Below are positions 7,513 to 13,503 of a stretch of DNA of 13,789 nucleotides, one piece after another. The notes under the pieces were generated by a model, which saw only the letters and a list, made by a program, of their open reading frames with translations, ran no database searches and was not told the DNA's origin. The position numbers and the translations under genes are program-made. Positions within the stretch are counted from its first letter, which is position 1. Each line of letters opens with the position of its first letter. This DNA comes from Alphaproteobacteria bacterium. GTDB taxonomy: Bacteria; Pseudomonadota; Alphaproteobacteria; Rickettsiales; UBA998. The stretch spans positions 1 to 13,789 of the forward strand of contig JAKFYP010000159.1 of NCBI GenBank assembly GCA_021730835.1, in the 5' to 3' direction.

Positions 7513-7522
7513 AGGTAATGCG

Positions 7523-8458
7523 CTATAGCCCCACCAGCCCGGCGGCGTAGGCCTCGGGCTGGAAGGGGCGTAAATCCTCGATGCTCTCACCTACGCCAAC
7601 GCCATAAATCGGCAGCCCGAATTTTTCGGCAAGCGCCACGACGATGCCGCCCTTTGCCGTTCCGTCAAGCTTGGTGACCACCAGCCCGCTGACCTGCATC
7701 AACTGCCGGAATGTCTCGACCTGCGCGATAGCGTTCTGGCCGGTCGTGCCGTCGAGCACCTGCAACACCGTATGCGGCGCGTCGGGATCGAGCTTTTTGA
7801 GAACACGGGCAATCTTCTGCAACTCCTCCATCAGGTTCTGTTTGTTATGCAGCCTGCCCGCCGTATCAATCATTACCACGTCAAACCCTTCCGCTCTGGC
7901 CCGCTCCAGTGCCTTGTATGCCACGCTGGCCGGATCGGCTCCCTCGGCGGCGGTGACCAGCGGCACTTTGGCGCGCTCGCTCCAGACCCTCAGTTGCTCC
8001 ACCGCCGCCGCCCGGAAAGTATCCGCAGCAGCCAGCAGCACTTTTTTTCCCTCTTTTGACAACTGATAAGCCAGCTTGCCCATCGTGGTCGTTTTACCGT
8101 TGCCGTTAACGCCAACCACCAGAATCACATGCGGGCGGGCGGTAATCTCCAGTTCCCGGGCGACCGGCCTGAGAATCTCCGCAATCTCTCCGGCTAGTGC
8201 GCTGCGCACTTCCTCGGGCGACACCTCCTTATCGAAACGTTCGCGGCCAAACGCTTCAACCACCCGCGAGGCCACGGCAGCCCCCATATCCGCCATCAGC
8301 AGCGTGTCCTCAAGTTCAGCGAGCATGGCGGCGTCAAGCCTGCGCCGGGTAAATATCCCGCCGATGCTTTCGGTGATTTCACCGGATGTGCGGGAAAGCC
8401 CTTTGCGCAGGCGGCCAAGCCATGACGTTTTTTCTTCTCTGGGCGCTGGATCGTTCAT
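7523..8458 (-). CDS. ftsY: signal recognition particle receptor FtsY
   Basis: FtsY is the membrane-associated SRP receptor. It pairs with Ffh through twinned GTPase domains to deliver ribosomes making membrane proteins to the translocon. The 311-residue product has a short amphipathic N-terminus (SWLGRLRKGLSRT), the helical N domain, then the G domain: G1 GVNGNGKTTT (116-125), DTFRAAAVEQL (146-156), G3 DTAGRLHNK (198-206), G4 TKLDGTAKGG (262-271), and the closing GVGESIEDLRPF. It lacks the long acidic A domain of E. coli FtsY, so it is the short form. The ATG at 8458 was chosen because everything upstream in frame is antisense to recR. It is divergent from recR with only 49 bases between the chosen starts. 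Confidence 0.97.
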   Translation of the reverse strand: MNDPAPREEKTSWLGRLRKGLSRTSGEITESIGGIFTRRRLDAAMLAELEDTLLMADMGAAVASRVVEAFGRERFDKEVSPEEVRSALAGEIAEILRPVARELEITARPHVILVVGVNGNGKTTTMGKLAYQLSKEGKKVLLAAADTFRAAAVEQLRVWSERAKVPLVTAAEGADPASVAYKALERARAEGFDVVMIDTAGRLHNKQNLMEELQKIARVLKKLDPDAPHTVLQVLDGTTGQNAIAQVETFRQLMQVSGLVVTKLDGTAKGGIVVALAEKFGLPIYGVGVGESIEDLRPFQPEAYAAGLVGL

Positions 8459-8507
8459 GCAAGCTGATATAGACTGGATGCCGTCCAACCGCAACCCGTC
8501 GCTACCC

Positions 8508-9104
8508 ATGCAGGAACCACACGCTCTCGAACAACTGATTCGCAGTTTTTCCCGCCTGCCGGGGCTTGGGCCGCGCTCGGCCCGGCGGCTGGTGCTGGAG
8601 CTGATCCGCAAGCGCGAAAGCGTGATGCACCCGCTGATTAGGCACTTGCAGCAAGTCGCCGAGTATATCGTCACCTGCGATATTTGCGGCAATCTCGATG
8701 CGCAGGCTCCCTGCACCATATGCTGCGATACGCGGCGTGATCCGTCGCTGCTCTGCGTAGTCGAGGATCTGGGTGATTTATGGGCAATCGAGCGCTCGCG
8801 GCTTTATACCGGGCGCTACCATGTGCTGGGCGGCGTGCTGTCGGCGATGGACGGCATCGGCCCGTCGCAGCTTGGGATCGAGCGGCTGGCCGAGCGGGCC
8901 GGTGCTCCTGAAGTTGCCGAGGTCATTCTGGCGACCAACGCCACGGTGGATGGCCAGACCACGGCGCATTACATCGCCGAGCGGCTGGCGGGGCTAGAGC
9001 TTCGCATCACCCGGCTGGCGCAGGGCATCCCGATGGGCGGAGAACTGGATTACCTTGACGATGGCACGCTTGGCACGGCCATCCGGGCGCGGCTACCGGC
9101 CTAG
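8508..9104 (+). CDS. recR: recombination mediator RecR
   Basis: RecR works with RecF and RecO to load RecA on SSB-coated gaps. The 198-residue product has the helix-hairpin-helix LPGLGPRSARR (17-27), a four-cysteine zinc finger (Cys57, Cys60, Cys69, Cys72, plus an extra Cys73), and a Toprim domain beginning LLCVVEDLGDLWAIE with the downstream GGVLSAMDGIGP and LATNATVDGQTTAHYIAERL. The C-terminal TRLAQGIPMGGELDYLDDGTL is standard for the family. The ATG at 8508 gives the normal family length; in-frame ATGs at 8478 and 8457 would add 10 or 17 atypical residues, and none has a good ribosome site. Any start at 8457 would abut the ftsY start. dnaX and ybaB, its frequent neighbours elsewhere, are not here. 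Confidence 0.96.
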   Translation: MQEPHALEQLIRSFSRLPGLGPRSARRLVLELIRKRESVMHPLIRHLQQVAEYIVTCDICGNLDAQAPCTICCDTRRDPSLLCVVEDLGDLWAIERSRLYTGRYHVLGGVLSAMDGIGPSQLGIERLAERAGAPEVAEVILATNATVDGQTTAHYIAERLAGLELRITRLAQGIPMGGELDYLDDGTLGTAIRARLPA

Positions 9105-9163
9105 CAGTTTGCGGAAAACTATTTTGGCGGGTGATTTTGTCGTTGTTTTTGTCCTCGAATCCT
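9105..9163 (+). repeat. dispersed repeat, diverged copy C, starts at recR stop
   Basis: Immediately after the recR TAG, the plus strand reads CAGTTTGCGGA, identical to the start of copy A on the opposite strand, and remains alignable with small gaps for about 60 bases. Translated in frame it gives QFAENYFGG, stop, FCRCFCP, against QFAEKRFGEEIFRRFCP for copy A. It is thus an older, inverted copy. Confidence 0.6.
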
Positions 9164-9187
9164 CATGTACCTTCAAGTATAGCTAAT

Positions 9188-9213
9188 TACCTTTATGCTT
9201 ACGCATAAAGGTA
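9188..9213. repeat. 11-bp-stem palindrome
   Basis: TACCTTTATGC and GCATAAAGGTA pair perfectly around the loop TTAC. There is no T-run after it, so it is not a standard terminator of recR. It is the first of three consecutive palindromes in the 9105-9438 intergenic region. Confidence 0.8.
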
Positions 9214-9232
9214 GTGCACTGCATAGGCGGCG

Positions 9233-9250
9233 CGCCCGCAGTCGCGGGCG
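9233..9250. repeat. GC-rich hairpin
   Basis: CGCCCGC and GCGGGCG pair perfectly around AGTC. It is directly adjacent to the next inverted repeat, so the two could stack. Confidence 0.7.
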
Positions 9251-9293
9251 ATAGCCGATTGATTGATATGCAGTCATAAAGTAAATCGGCTAT
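9251..9293. repeat. 10-bp inverted repeat adjoining repeat copy B
   Basis: ATAGCCGATT (9251-9260) and AATCGGCTAT (9284-9293) are perfect inverted copies with 23 bases between. The right arm ends exactly where copy B of the dispersed repeat begins, and contains the stop codon of its minus-strand frame. Confidence 0.75.
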
Positions 9294-9358
9294 ACACTCC
9301 GGTTCTGCGAGCAAAAACGCCTAAAAATCTCCTCGCCAAAACGTTTTTCCACAGACTG
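9294..9358 (-). repeat. dispersed repeat, copy B
   Basis: It matches bases 1-65 at 60 of 65 positions, same orientation. The minus-strand frame reads EKRFGEEIFRRFCSQNRSV followed by TAG at 9291-9293. It lies opposite copy C, so the pair forms the imperfect outer arms of the 9105-9358 structure. Confidence 0.85.
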
Positions 9359-9396
9359 CCAGATATATAAATCCGGCGATTCATCTGAAAAGCCGG

Positions 9397-9425
9397 TTGC
9401 GCGTTCGTAAGCGCTGTTGTAAAAC
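9397..9425 (+). promoter_or_regulatory. putative promoter of tRNA-Gln
   Basis: TTGCGC and TAAAAC are separated by 17 bases, placing the start of transcription about 7 bases before the mature tRNA. The match to consensus is moderate. Confidence 0.4.
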
Positions 9426-9438
9426 CCAAACCGCCTGC

Positions 9439-9513
9439 TGGGGCGTAGCCAAGTGGTAAGGCAGCGGTTTTTGGTACCGCCATTCCCAGGTTCGAATCCT
9501 GGCGCCCCAGCCA
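9439..9513 (+). tRNA. tRNA-Gln (anticodon TTG)
   Basis: A complete cloverleaf can be drawn. The acceptor is TGGGGCG with CGCCCCA, with G as discriminator and an encoded CCA. The D arm is GCC...GGC. The anticodon stem is GCGGT with ACCGC around TTTTGGT, anticodon TTG. The T arm is CCAGG-TTCGAAT-CCTGG. The 5' T:A first pair is typical of glutamine tRNAs. Confidence 0.97.
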
Positions 9514-9516
9514 ACT

Positions 9517-9600
9517 TTTAGTCCAGTTTTGGATAAAGAGAAGCGGCTGGCGCTTGGCTCCTACCCTGATACCAACCCCGCGAAATCCTGGGCTACCGCT
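9517..9600 (+). pseudogene. tyrosine-recombinase (integrase) fragment at tRNA-Gln
   Basis: Just 15 bases after the first base past the tRNA, the plus frame reads LDKEKRLALGSYPDTNPAKSWATA. This closely resembles the N-terminal DUF4102-type domain of tRNA-targeting integrases (KEKRLALGSYP... is its usual strand-turn). The preceding 50 or so residues and the catalytic domain are missing, and resemblance stops before the palindrome at 9619. The frame stays open to 9762 by chance. It is most likely a scar of a lost island that had integrated at the tRNA-Gln 3' end. Confidence 0.6.
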
Positions 9601-9618
9601 CACCAAACGAGGTCTTCC

Positions 9619-9642
9619 GGCCTTCGCCAAGGCTTCGGCGGA
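9619..9642. repeat. small palindromic intergenic repeat
   Basis: The stretch has the self-complementary pieces GCCTT/AAGGC (around CGCC) and CGCC/GGCG. It looks like the short GC-rich palindromes dispersed in many bacterial genomes. Only one copy is in this window, so repetition is inferred from general experience. Confidence 0.4.
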
Positions 9643-9827
9643 CGCGGTCGCACAACTCACCGCCAAACCCATTTATGCACTTCGCATTTGAATGGGCGCA
9701 AGTACAAAATTGATCAAAATCAAACCAACATAAAAATTAATATTAGGGTTGATTCCCGATGATCAATGTGTTTACTGGATGGGCCTTTTGGCAATATTTT
9801 TTAACTCATATCCCGGAGGATAAGGTT

Positions 9828-12023
9828 ATGCCACTCACTTCAAATTTTAATTTCGCAGGTAACGGTAACTGGTCGCTGGATGCCACCAGTGGAGGCGCAA
9901 CGGCAGGCGGAACCATCAGTGTCGTGGTTCCCGAGAACTCGCAGATCGAAGGAGCGTTCCTCTATGCGTCCGCCTTCAACCATAACGCGAACCCTGGTGC
10001 GACGCTGACCAGTGGCGCGGAATCGGTTATGTTGACGGAAGCGGATTTCACCACGCTTGACGCCGCCAACAGCTTCCTTGAGGCGCATCGCACCGACGTG
10101 ACCGATTTCGTATCCGATGTGGTAGGTGACGGTGACGCCGCTCCGTTCGACTTTGTTATCTCCAATCTGCTGGGAGGCAGTATTGACGGGTATCTGCTGG
10201 CGGTGGTTTATTCCAACCCGGATGAAGATTTCCATACGATCACGCTGCTCGATGGCGGTAGTTCAACCGCGGGCGATAATTTCGCTATTAACTTTACCGA
10301 GCCGCTTGATCTGGAAGCGCCGGGTTTTGAGGCACTGTTCTCGCTGGGTATCGGCTTCGGCTTCCAGCCTTCCGTGCAGTCCTCAGTCGTGACGGTCAAT
10401 GGTCGCCAGTTAACCAACTCTGCCGGTGGATATGATGATGGTGCGGGAGCTAATGGCGCGTTGATTACCGTGGGCGGTATCGGTGACGATCCGGCTAACC
10501 CTGGCAACCCCAATGCCGGGTCAAACGTGGCTCCGACCTTCGATGATGAGCTTTACAATCTGGCGCTGGGCAACGATGACGATGCGTCACCGTTCCTTGG
10601 CACCGGCGATACGACGCTGCTGGTGGAAACTCTCAACCCGTCGAACGATGATAATATCTTCTTCGCCGGTCTGAACATCACCGCCATGTCGGTCGTTGAT
10701 TCCGAGGGGAACGATACGCCGGTTGCCGTTAACGATGGTGGCATGGGTTTTATCACGGATGAAGCGAACTCCTTTACAACCGCCAGCATCCTGACCAACG
10801 ATACCGACCCGGATAGCGATACGCTGACTGTCACCCATATTGACGGTTCTCCCGTGATGACAGGTGTTCCGTTCGCGCTGGCTTCGGGCGCGCTTCTGAC
10901 GGTGAATGCTGACGGCACGCTGGATTACGATCCAAACGGGCAGTTCAATGCACTTAATAATAGCGATTCGCAAAACGATGTTTTCAGCTACACCATTGAC
11001 GACGGCAACGGCCATACGACCAATGCCAATGTCACCGTAACGATCAACGGCCTTGGCGGTGACGATACCATGACGATGGGCGGCGGCGACGACGATTGCG
11101 AGCTGTTTGCCTATTTCGGTGAGCATATCATCGGCACATCGGGTGCGGATTTGTTGCTCGGTACGGCTGGTAGCGATATTATTGACGGCCTGAACGGGAA
11201 TGATGTCATCCTTGGCGGAACCGGTAACGACTCGATTTTCGGGCGCAACGGTGATGATCTGATCCGGGGAAACGAGGGTAAAGACAGCATCCTTGGCGGA
11301 ACCGGTAATGACACCGTTTACGGGAATGATTGCGAGGATTACCTTAGCGGCTATGACGGCGACGACTGGCTTGATGGTGGCCGCGACAACGATACGCTGT
11401 CCGGTGGTGCGGGTGATGACTCGCTGTTTGGCCGTTCCGAGGACGATTTCCTTTACGGTGGCGCGGGTGACGATTACATGGAAGGCAATTCCGGTGATGA
11501 TCGTCTGGTCGGCGGCAACGGTGACGATACCCTCAATGGCGGCTCAGGCAATGACAGCCTCCAGAGCGGCCCGGGTAGCGACCTCCTGATCGGCGGCGGT
11601 GGCGAAGACACCCTGCTCGGCGGTAAGGATGACGATAACCTCGATGGCGGGGCCGATGACGATTACGTTGACGGCCAGTCCGGCAACGACGACATTGACG
11701 GCGGCTCAGGCAACGATACGCTGATTGGTGGTGCTGGTGACGATACCATTAGTGGCACGGAAGGTGACGATATCCTCACGGGGGATAGCGGCAGTGACCA
11801 GTTCCTGTTTGGAACCGGCAGCGATAACGACCACATCACCGACTTTGAACTGGCGGCGGATGCCATCAAGCTGTTTGGTTTTACTGCGGCGGATGTCATC
11901 ACGTCTGATCTTGGCGGCAGTACGCTGATCGAGTTTGATGACGGCTTTGGCGGCACGGTCGCGGGTCTGGGCCTGACGCTTGACGGCGTTGTGGCAACGG
12001 CAGGCGATATCACGTTCATCTAG
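9828..12023 (+). CDS. RTX-type secreted protein with cadherin-like domain
   Basis: The 731-residue protein is very acidic, has no N-terminal signal peptide, and should leave the cell by Type I secretion using its C-terminus. Residues 1-294 form an N-terminal domain that I cannot name (beta-rich, with VVYSNPDEDFHTITLLDG, DDELYNL and FAGLNITAM). About 295-410 is a cadherin/VCBS-like domain (NDTPVAVND...ILTNDTDPDSDTLTVTHIDG...FSYTIDDGNGHTTNANVTVTI). About 435-659 holds roughly 25 consecutive GGxGxDxxx nonapeptides that bind calcium and fold the protein outside the cell. The last 70 residues (DHITDFELAADAIKLFGF...GDITFI) are a typical secretion-signal end. ATG 9828 was chosen for its GGAGGA ribosome site at 9815-9820; the in-frame ATG 9759 lacks one. 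No ABC exporter, membrane fusion protein or activating acyltransferase lies nearby. The gene ends in a strong terminator. A surface adhesin or matrix role is likely but inferred. Confidence 0.93.
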   Translation: MPLTSNFNFAGNGNWSLDATSGGATAGGTISVVVPENSQIEGAFLYASAFNHNANPGATLTSGAESVMLTEADFTTLDAANSFLEAHRTDVTDFVSDVVGDGDAAPFDFVISNLLGGSIDGYLLAVVYSNPDEDFHTITLLDGGSSTAGDNFAINFTEPLDLEAPGFEALFSLGIGFGFQPSVQSSVVTVNGRQLTNSAGGYDDGAGANGALITVGGIGDDPANPGNPNAGSNVAPTFDDELYNLALGNDDDASPFLGTGDTTLLVETLNPSNDDNIFFAGLNITAMSVVDSEGNDTPVAVNDGGMGFITDEANSFTTASILTNDTDPDSDTLTVTHIDGSPVMTGVPFALASGALLTVNADGTLDYDPNGQFNALNNSDSQNDVFSYTIDDGNGHTTNANVTVTINGLGGDDTMTMGGGDDDCELFAYFGEHIIGTSGADLLLGTAGSDIIDGLNGNDVILGGTGNDSIFGRNGDDLIRGNEGKDSILGGTGNDTVYGNDCEDYLSGYDGDDWLDGGRDNDTLSGGAGDDSLFGRSEDDFLYGGAGDDYMEGNSGDDRLVGGNGDDTLNGGSGNDSLQSGPGSDLLIGGGGEDTLLGGKDDDNLDGGADDDYVDGQSGNDDIDGGSGNDTLIGGAGDDTISGTEGDDILTGDSGSDQFLFGTGSDNDHITDFELAADAIKLFGFTAADVITSDLGGSTLIEFDDGFGGTVAGLGLTLDGVVATAGDITFI

Positions 12024-12043
12024 TCGAAGCGATATGCAAAGCC

Positions 12044-12077
12044 GAAGGGCGCGCTTAACGGCGCGCCCTTCTTTTTT
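12044..12077 (+). terminator. intrinsic terminator of the RTX gene
   Basis: GAAGGGCGCGC and GCGCGCCCTTC form a perfect 11-bp stem with a 6-base loop, followed by TTTTTT. It lies 20 bases after the RTX stop codon. Confidence 0.95.
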
Positions 12078-12128
12078 CGGCATCTCACAGTAGCGCCCGA
12101 ATATATCCTGTGTTAAGGAACATTCCAC

Positions 12129-12176
12129 GGGGGAATAGCTCAGCGGTTAGAGCAGGGCGCTCATAACGCTTAGGTC
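12129..12176 (+). pseudogene. 5'-half copy of tRNA(CAT)
   Basis: Bases 12129-12169 are identical to 12344-12384, and 46 of 48 bases match through 12176. This covers the acceptor 5' strand, D arm, anticodon arm with CAT, and start of the variable loop. Then it diverges into TCATCCCCGCGAG, with no T arm or 3' acceptor. It cannot fold as a complete tRNA. The repeat period to the intact gene is 215 bases. Confidence 0.85.
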
Positions 12177-12195
12177 ATCCCCGCGAGGGTGGTTT

Positions 12196-12226
12196 GCTGG
12201 AAGTCTTACTGCACAAGGCTTCCGGC
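12196..12226 (+). other. hairpin in the spacer between tRNA copies
   Basis: GCTGGAAG pairs with CTTCCGGC (one G-T pair) around a 15-base loop. The rest of the spacer (12177-12343) shows no gene or recognised RNA. It contains AATAAGG twice, 11 bp apart (12267 and 12278). Confidence 0.45.
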
Positions 12227-12343
12227 GGCACTAAAAAGGCAAAAACCGGACGACGCTGCAAAGCGCAATAAGGTTATAATAAGGTGCGCAGGAAGAAAGA
12301 GGTAGAAACGGCTAGGAATAAATAGTAGAAATTTCAGACCTTT

Positions 12344-12419
12344 GGGGGAATAGCTCAGCGGTTAGAGCAGGGCGCTCATAACGCCTTGGTCGGGGGTTCA
12401 AATCCCTCTTCCCCCACCA
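12344..12419 (+). tRNA. tRNA with anticodon CAT (probably Ile2, possibly Met)
   Basis: The acceptor is GGGGGAA with TTCCCCC, discriminator A and encoded CCA. The anticodon loop is CTCATAA on a GGGCG/CGCCT stem (one G-T), and the T arm is GGGGG-TTCAAAT-CCCTC, with a G-T pair. The short D loop (CAGCGGTTAGAG), 76-base length and TTGGTCG variable region resemble the lysidine-modified tRNA-Ile(CAT) more than elongator tRNA-Met. The first acceptor pair is G-C, so it is not the initiator. Confidence 0.93.
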
Positions 12420-12425
12420 TTTAGC

Positions 12426-12521
12426 ACTGAAATTTCAATTATTTATAACGAGGAGTTTGCCACCATCTTCCAAACTGAAATTTCAATTATTTATAACGAG
12501 GCGTTCGCCACCATCTTCCAA
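12426..12521. repeat. two-copy 48-bp tandem repeat
   Basis: 12426-12473 and 12474-12521 differ at two positions only. Each unit contains the palindrome TGAAATTTCA. On the minus strand each unit encodes LEDGG..LVINN followed by TGA, so the repeat duplicates the end of the small ORF at 12483-12623. Confidence 0.92.
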
Positions 12522-12623
12522 AATGCCAGTCGCCGCAATAAGGTTCAGCGTCACCACAGTCCAAGAATATTTTTCTATAGCAGTAACTTCCGAAATACCC
12601 TCAATAAGGCCTGTGGTCGCCAT
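12483..12623 (-). CDS. possible small protein, 46 residues
   Basis: I do not recognise this product. It begins MATTGLIEGISEVTAIEKYS, has a mildly hydrophobic middle (WTVVTLNLIAATGI) and ends LEDGGERLVINN. The reason to consider it is a good ribosome site, GGAGGG eight bases before the ATG at 12623. The frame extends upstream without a stop to 12797, but that part only shadows the neighbouring ORF. The final 12 codons and stop lie in the tandem repeat, so the 3' end was duplicated. A stand-alone gene, a decayed remnant and chance all remain possible. Confidence 0.35.
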   Translation of the reverse strand: MATTGLIEGISEVTAIEKYSWTVVTLNLIAATGILEDGGERLVINN

Positions 12624-12687
12624 ATCGCAAGCCCTCCGCCCGTAATAAGGTTTTATTCGCTTTAGGCGCTGTAGGCGGTCAGGGGGC

Positions 12688-13131
12688 TTATAACTCCAGT
12701 ATTTCAGGCAGGTCAGAATTTTCGGGTTCCTTATGCGGATTTGAGTTTTCTTTCTGCACAGAAGAATTACTTTTCTCCTCGAACTCAAGCGCGACATCCC
12801 CAGATAGCATTTCTACAATTTCTTCTACCAGCTCAACAATTTCGTAAGTTGCTATTATTCCTGACCAAGATTGCTTTTTCAAATCAGCTTTTATGGTGTT
12901 TACGCACAACAACAATAAAATTCCCAACACTGCGGATAGGTCTTTAACTTTTGATTTTCTTGCTTCTACGTCTGCGGTAGGCGTCCCCGCTTCTTCATCT
13001 TCTTCCCAAACAGCCTCTTCTGCAAAATCTGTGATTTCCTCCCAGTTAAAACCAGCAGTCTTCAATTTGGTTTGTAAGTCTGCTATTCCTGAAATGCTGC
13101 GTAGTTTTTCTATTCGCCCATTCAGGCGCAT
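12688..13131 (-). CDS. unrecognised 147-residue protein
   Basis: I do not recognise this product. It is charged and helical at the N-terminus (RIEKLRSISGIADLQTKLK, then the acidic EEAVWEEDEEAG), has one short hydrophobic stretch at about 65-80 (LSAVLGILLLLCVNTI), an acidic helix (YEIVELVEEIVEMLSGD), and a polar Asn/Ser/Glu tail. The ATG at 13131 has no ribosome site; the (AATC)6 tract is directly upstream, and the TTG at 13143 would start inside that tract. Base composition is AT-rich compared with grxD next door, which suggests acquired DNA. It may be an isolated gene from a mobile element. Confidence 0.5.
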   Translation of the reverse strand: MRLNGRIEKLRSISGIADLQTKLKTAGFNWEEITDFAEEAVWEEDEEAGTPTADVEARKSKVKDLSAVLGILLLLCVNTIKADLKKQSWSGIIATYEIVELVEEIVEMLSGDVALEFEEKSNSSVQKENSNPHKEPENSDLPEILEL

Positions 13132-13133
13132 TG

Positions 13134-13157
13134 AATCAATCAATCAATCAATCAATC
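13134..13157. repeat. (AATC)6 tetranucleotide tract
   Basis: Six perfect AATC units end two bases before the AGGAG of grxD (13160-13164), so they lie in its 5' leader or promoter, and directly before the divergent ORF at 12688-13131. Such tracts can change length by slippage. Confidence 0.95.
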
Positions 13158-13170
13158 ATAGGAGAAAAAA

Positions 13171-13503
13171 ATGGACGAACAGGTAAAAAAGGTCATTGAG
13201 GAAGCGATTGCCGGGCATGACGTGGTGTTATTCATGAAAGGAACACGAAAATTGCCCCAGTGTGGTTTTTCTGCCGTGGTTGTCAGCATTTTCGAGCGGC
13301 TCGGCGTGGAGATTCACGATATCAACATACTGGAAAACAATGCGATACGTGAGGGGATCAAGGTGTATTCCGACTGGCCGACTATCCCGCAGCTTTATAT
13401 TAAAGGCGAATTCATCGGCGGTTGCGATATTACCCGGGAAATGTATGAATCCGGTGAACTGCAAGCCCTGCTCGATGAACGGGGCGTCAGCCGGGCAGCT
13501 TAA
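13171..13503 (+). CDS. grxD: monothiol glutaredoxin, CGFS type
   Basis: This class of glutaredoxin binds a [2Fe-2S] cluster with glutathione and passes it on, usually with BolA partners, in iron-sulfur biogenesis. The 110-residue product has the defining MKGTRKLPQCGFS (active Cys31), the cis-proline loop TIPQLYIKGEFIGGCDI (Pro73, and the glutathione-binding GGCD at 83-86) and MYESGELQALL. The ATG at 13171 has AGGAG six bases upstream. The bolA gene that often precedes it in alphaproteobacteria is absent here; the accessory stretch lies there instead. Its TAA stop overlaps the TAA of the convergent membrane protein gene by two bases. Confidence 0.97.
   Translation: MDEQVKKVIEEAIAGHDVVLFMKGTRKLPQCGFSAVVVSIFERLGVEIHDINILENNAIREGIKVYSDWPTIPQLYIKGEFIGGCDITREMYESGELQALLDERGVSRAA

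Noticed and set aside
8076..8507. Long in-frame plus-strand extension of recR
   Set aside because: It is antisense to the conserved G domain of ftsY and is low-complexity Ser/Arg-rich, as expected from a GC-rich shadow frame.
9188..9213. Intrinsic terminator for recR
   Set aside because: The stem is strong, but no T-run follows on either strand.
9274..9672. Minus-strand ORFs of 132 and 74 codons across tRNA-Gln
   Set aside because: Their N-terminal halves are simply the antisense translation of the tRNA gene (a frequent spurious annotation), and the rest is repeat copy B.
10587..11126. 179-codon minus-strand ORF within the RTX gene
   Set aside because: It is antisense to the cadherin-like and neighbouring coding sequence, with no ribosome site or family motif; the RTX frame explains the region.
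12129..12419. Group I intron inside a split tRNA(CAT)
   Set aside because: Small group I introns do occur in tRNA-Ile(CAT), but the downstream copy is complete with its own 5' half, and I could find no convincing P3/P7 core between the copies.
12426..12521. CRISPR-like repeats
   Set aside because: There are only two directly abutting 48-base units with no spacers and no cas genes; this is a simple tandem duplication.
12483..12797. Full 104-codon minus-strand ORF
   Set aside because: Its first 58 codons overlap the more protein-like ORF at 12688-13131 in another frame or have Lys/Arg-rich random composition; only the part from the ATG with a ribosome site (12623) was kept.
13131..13160. Phase-variable reading frame through the (AATC)6 tract
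   Set aside because: On the minus strand the unit GATT gives TGA in every 12-base cycle, so no frame can be translated through more than about three units; only a leader or promoter effect is possible.
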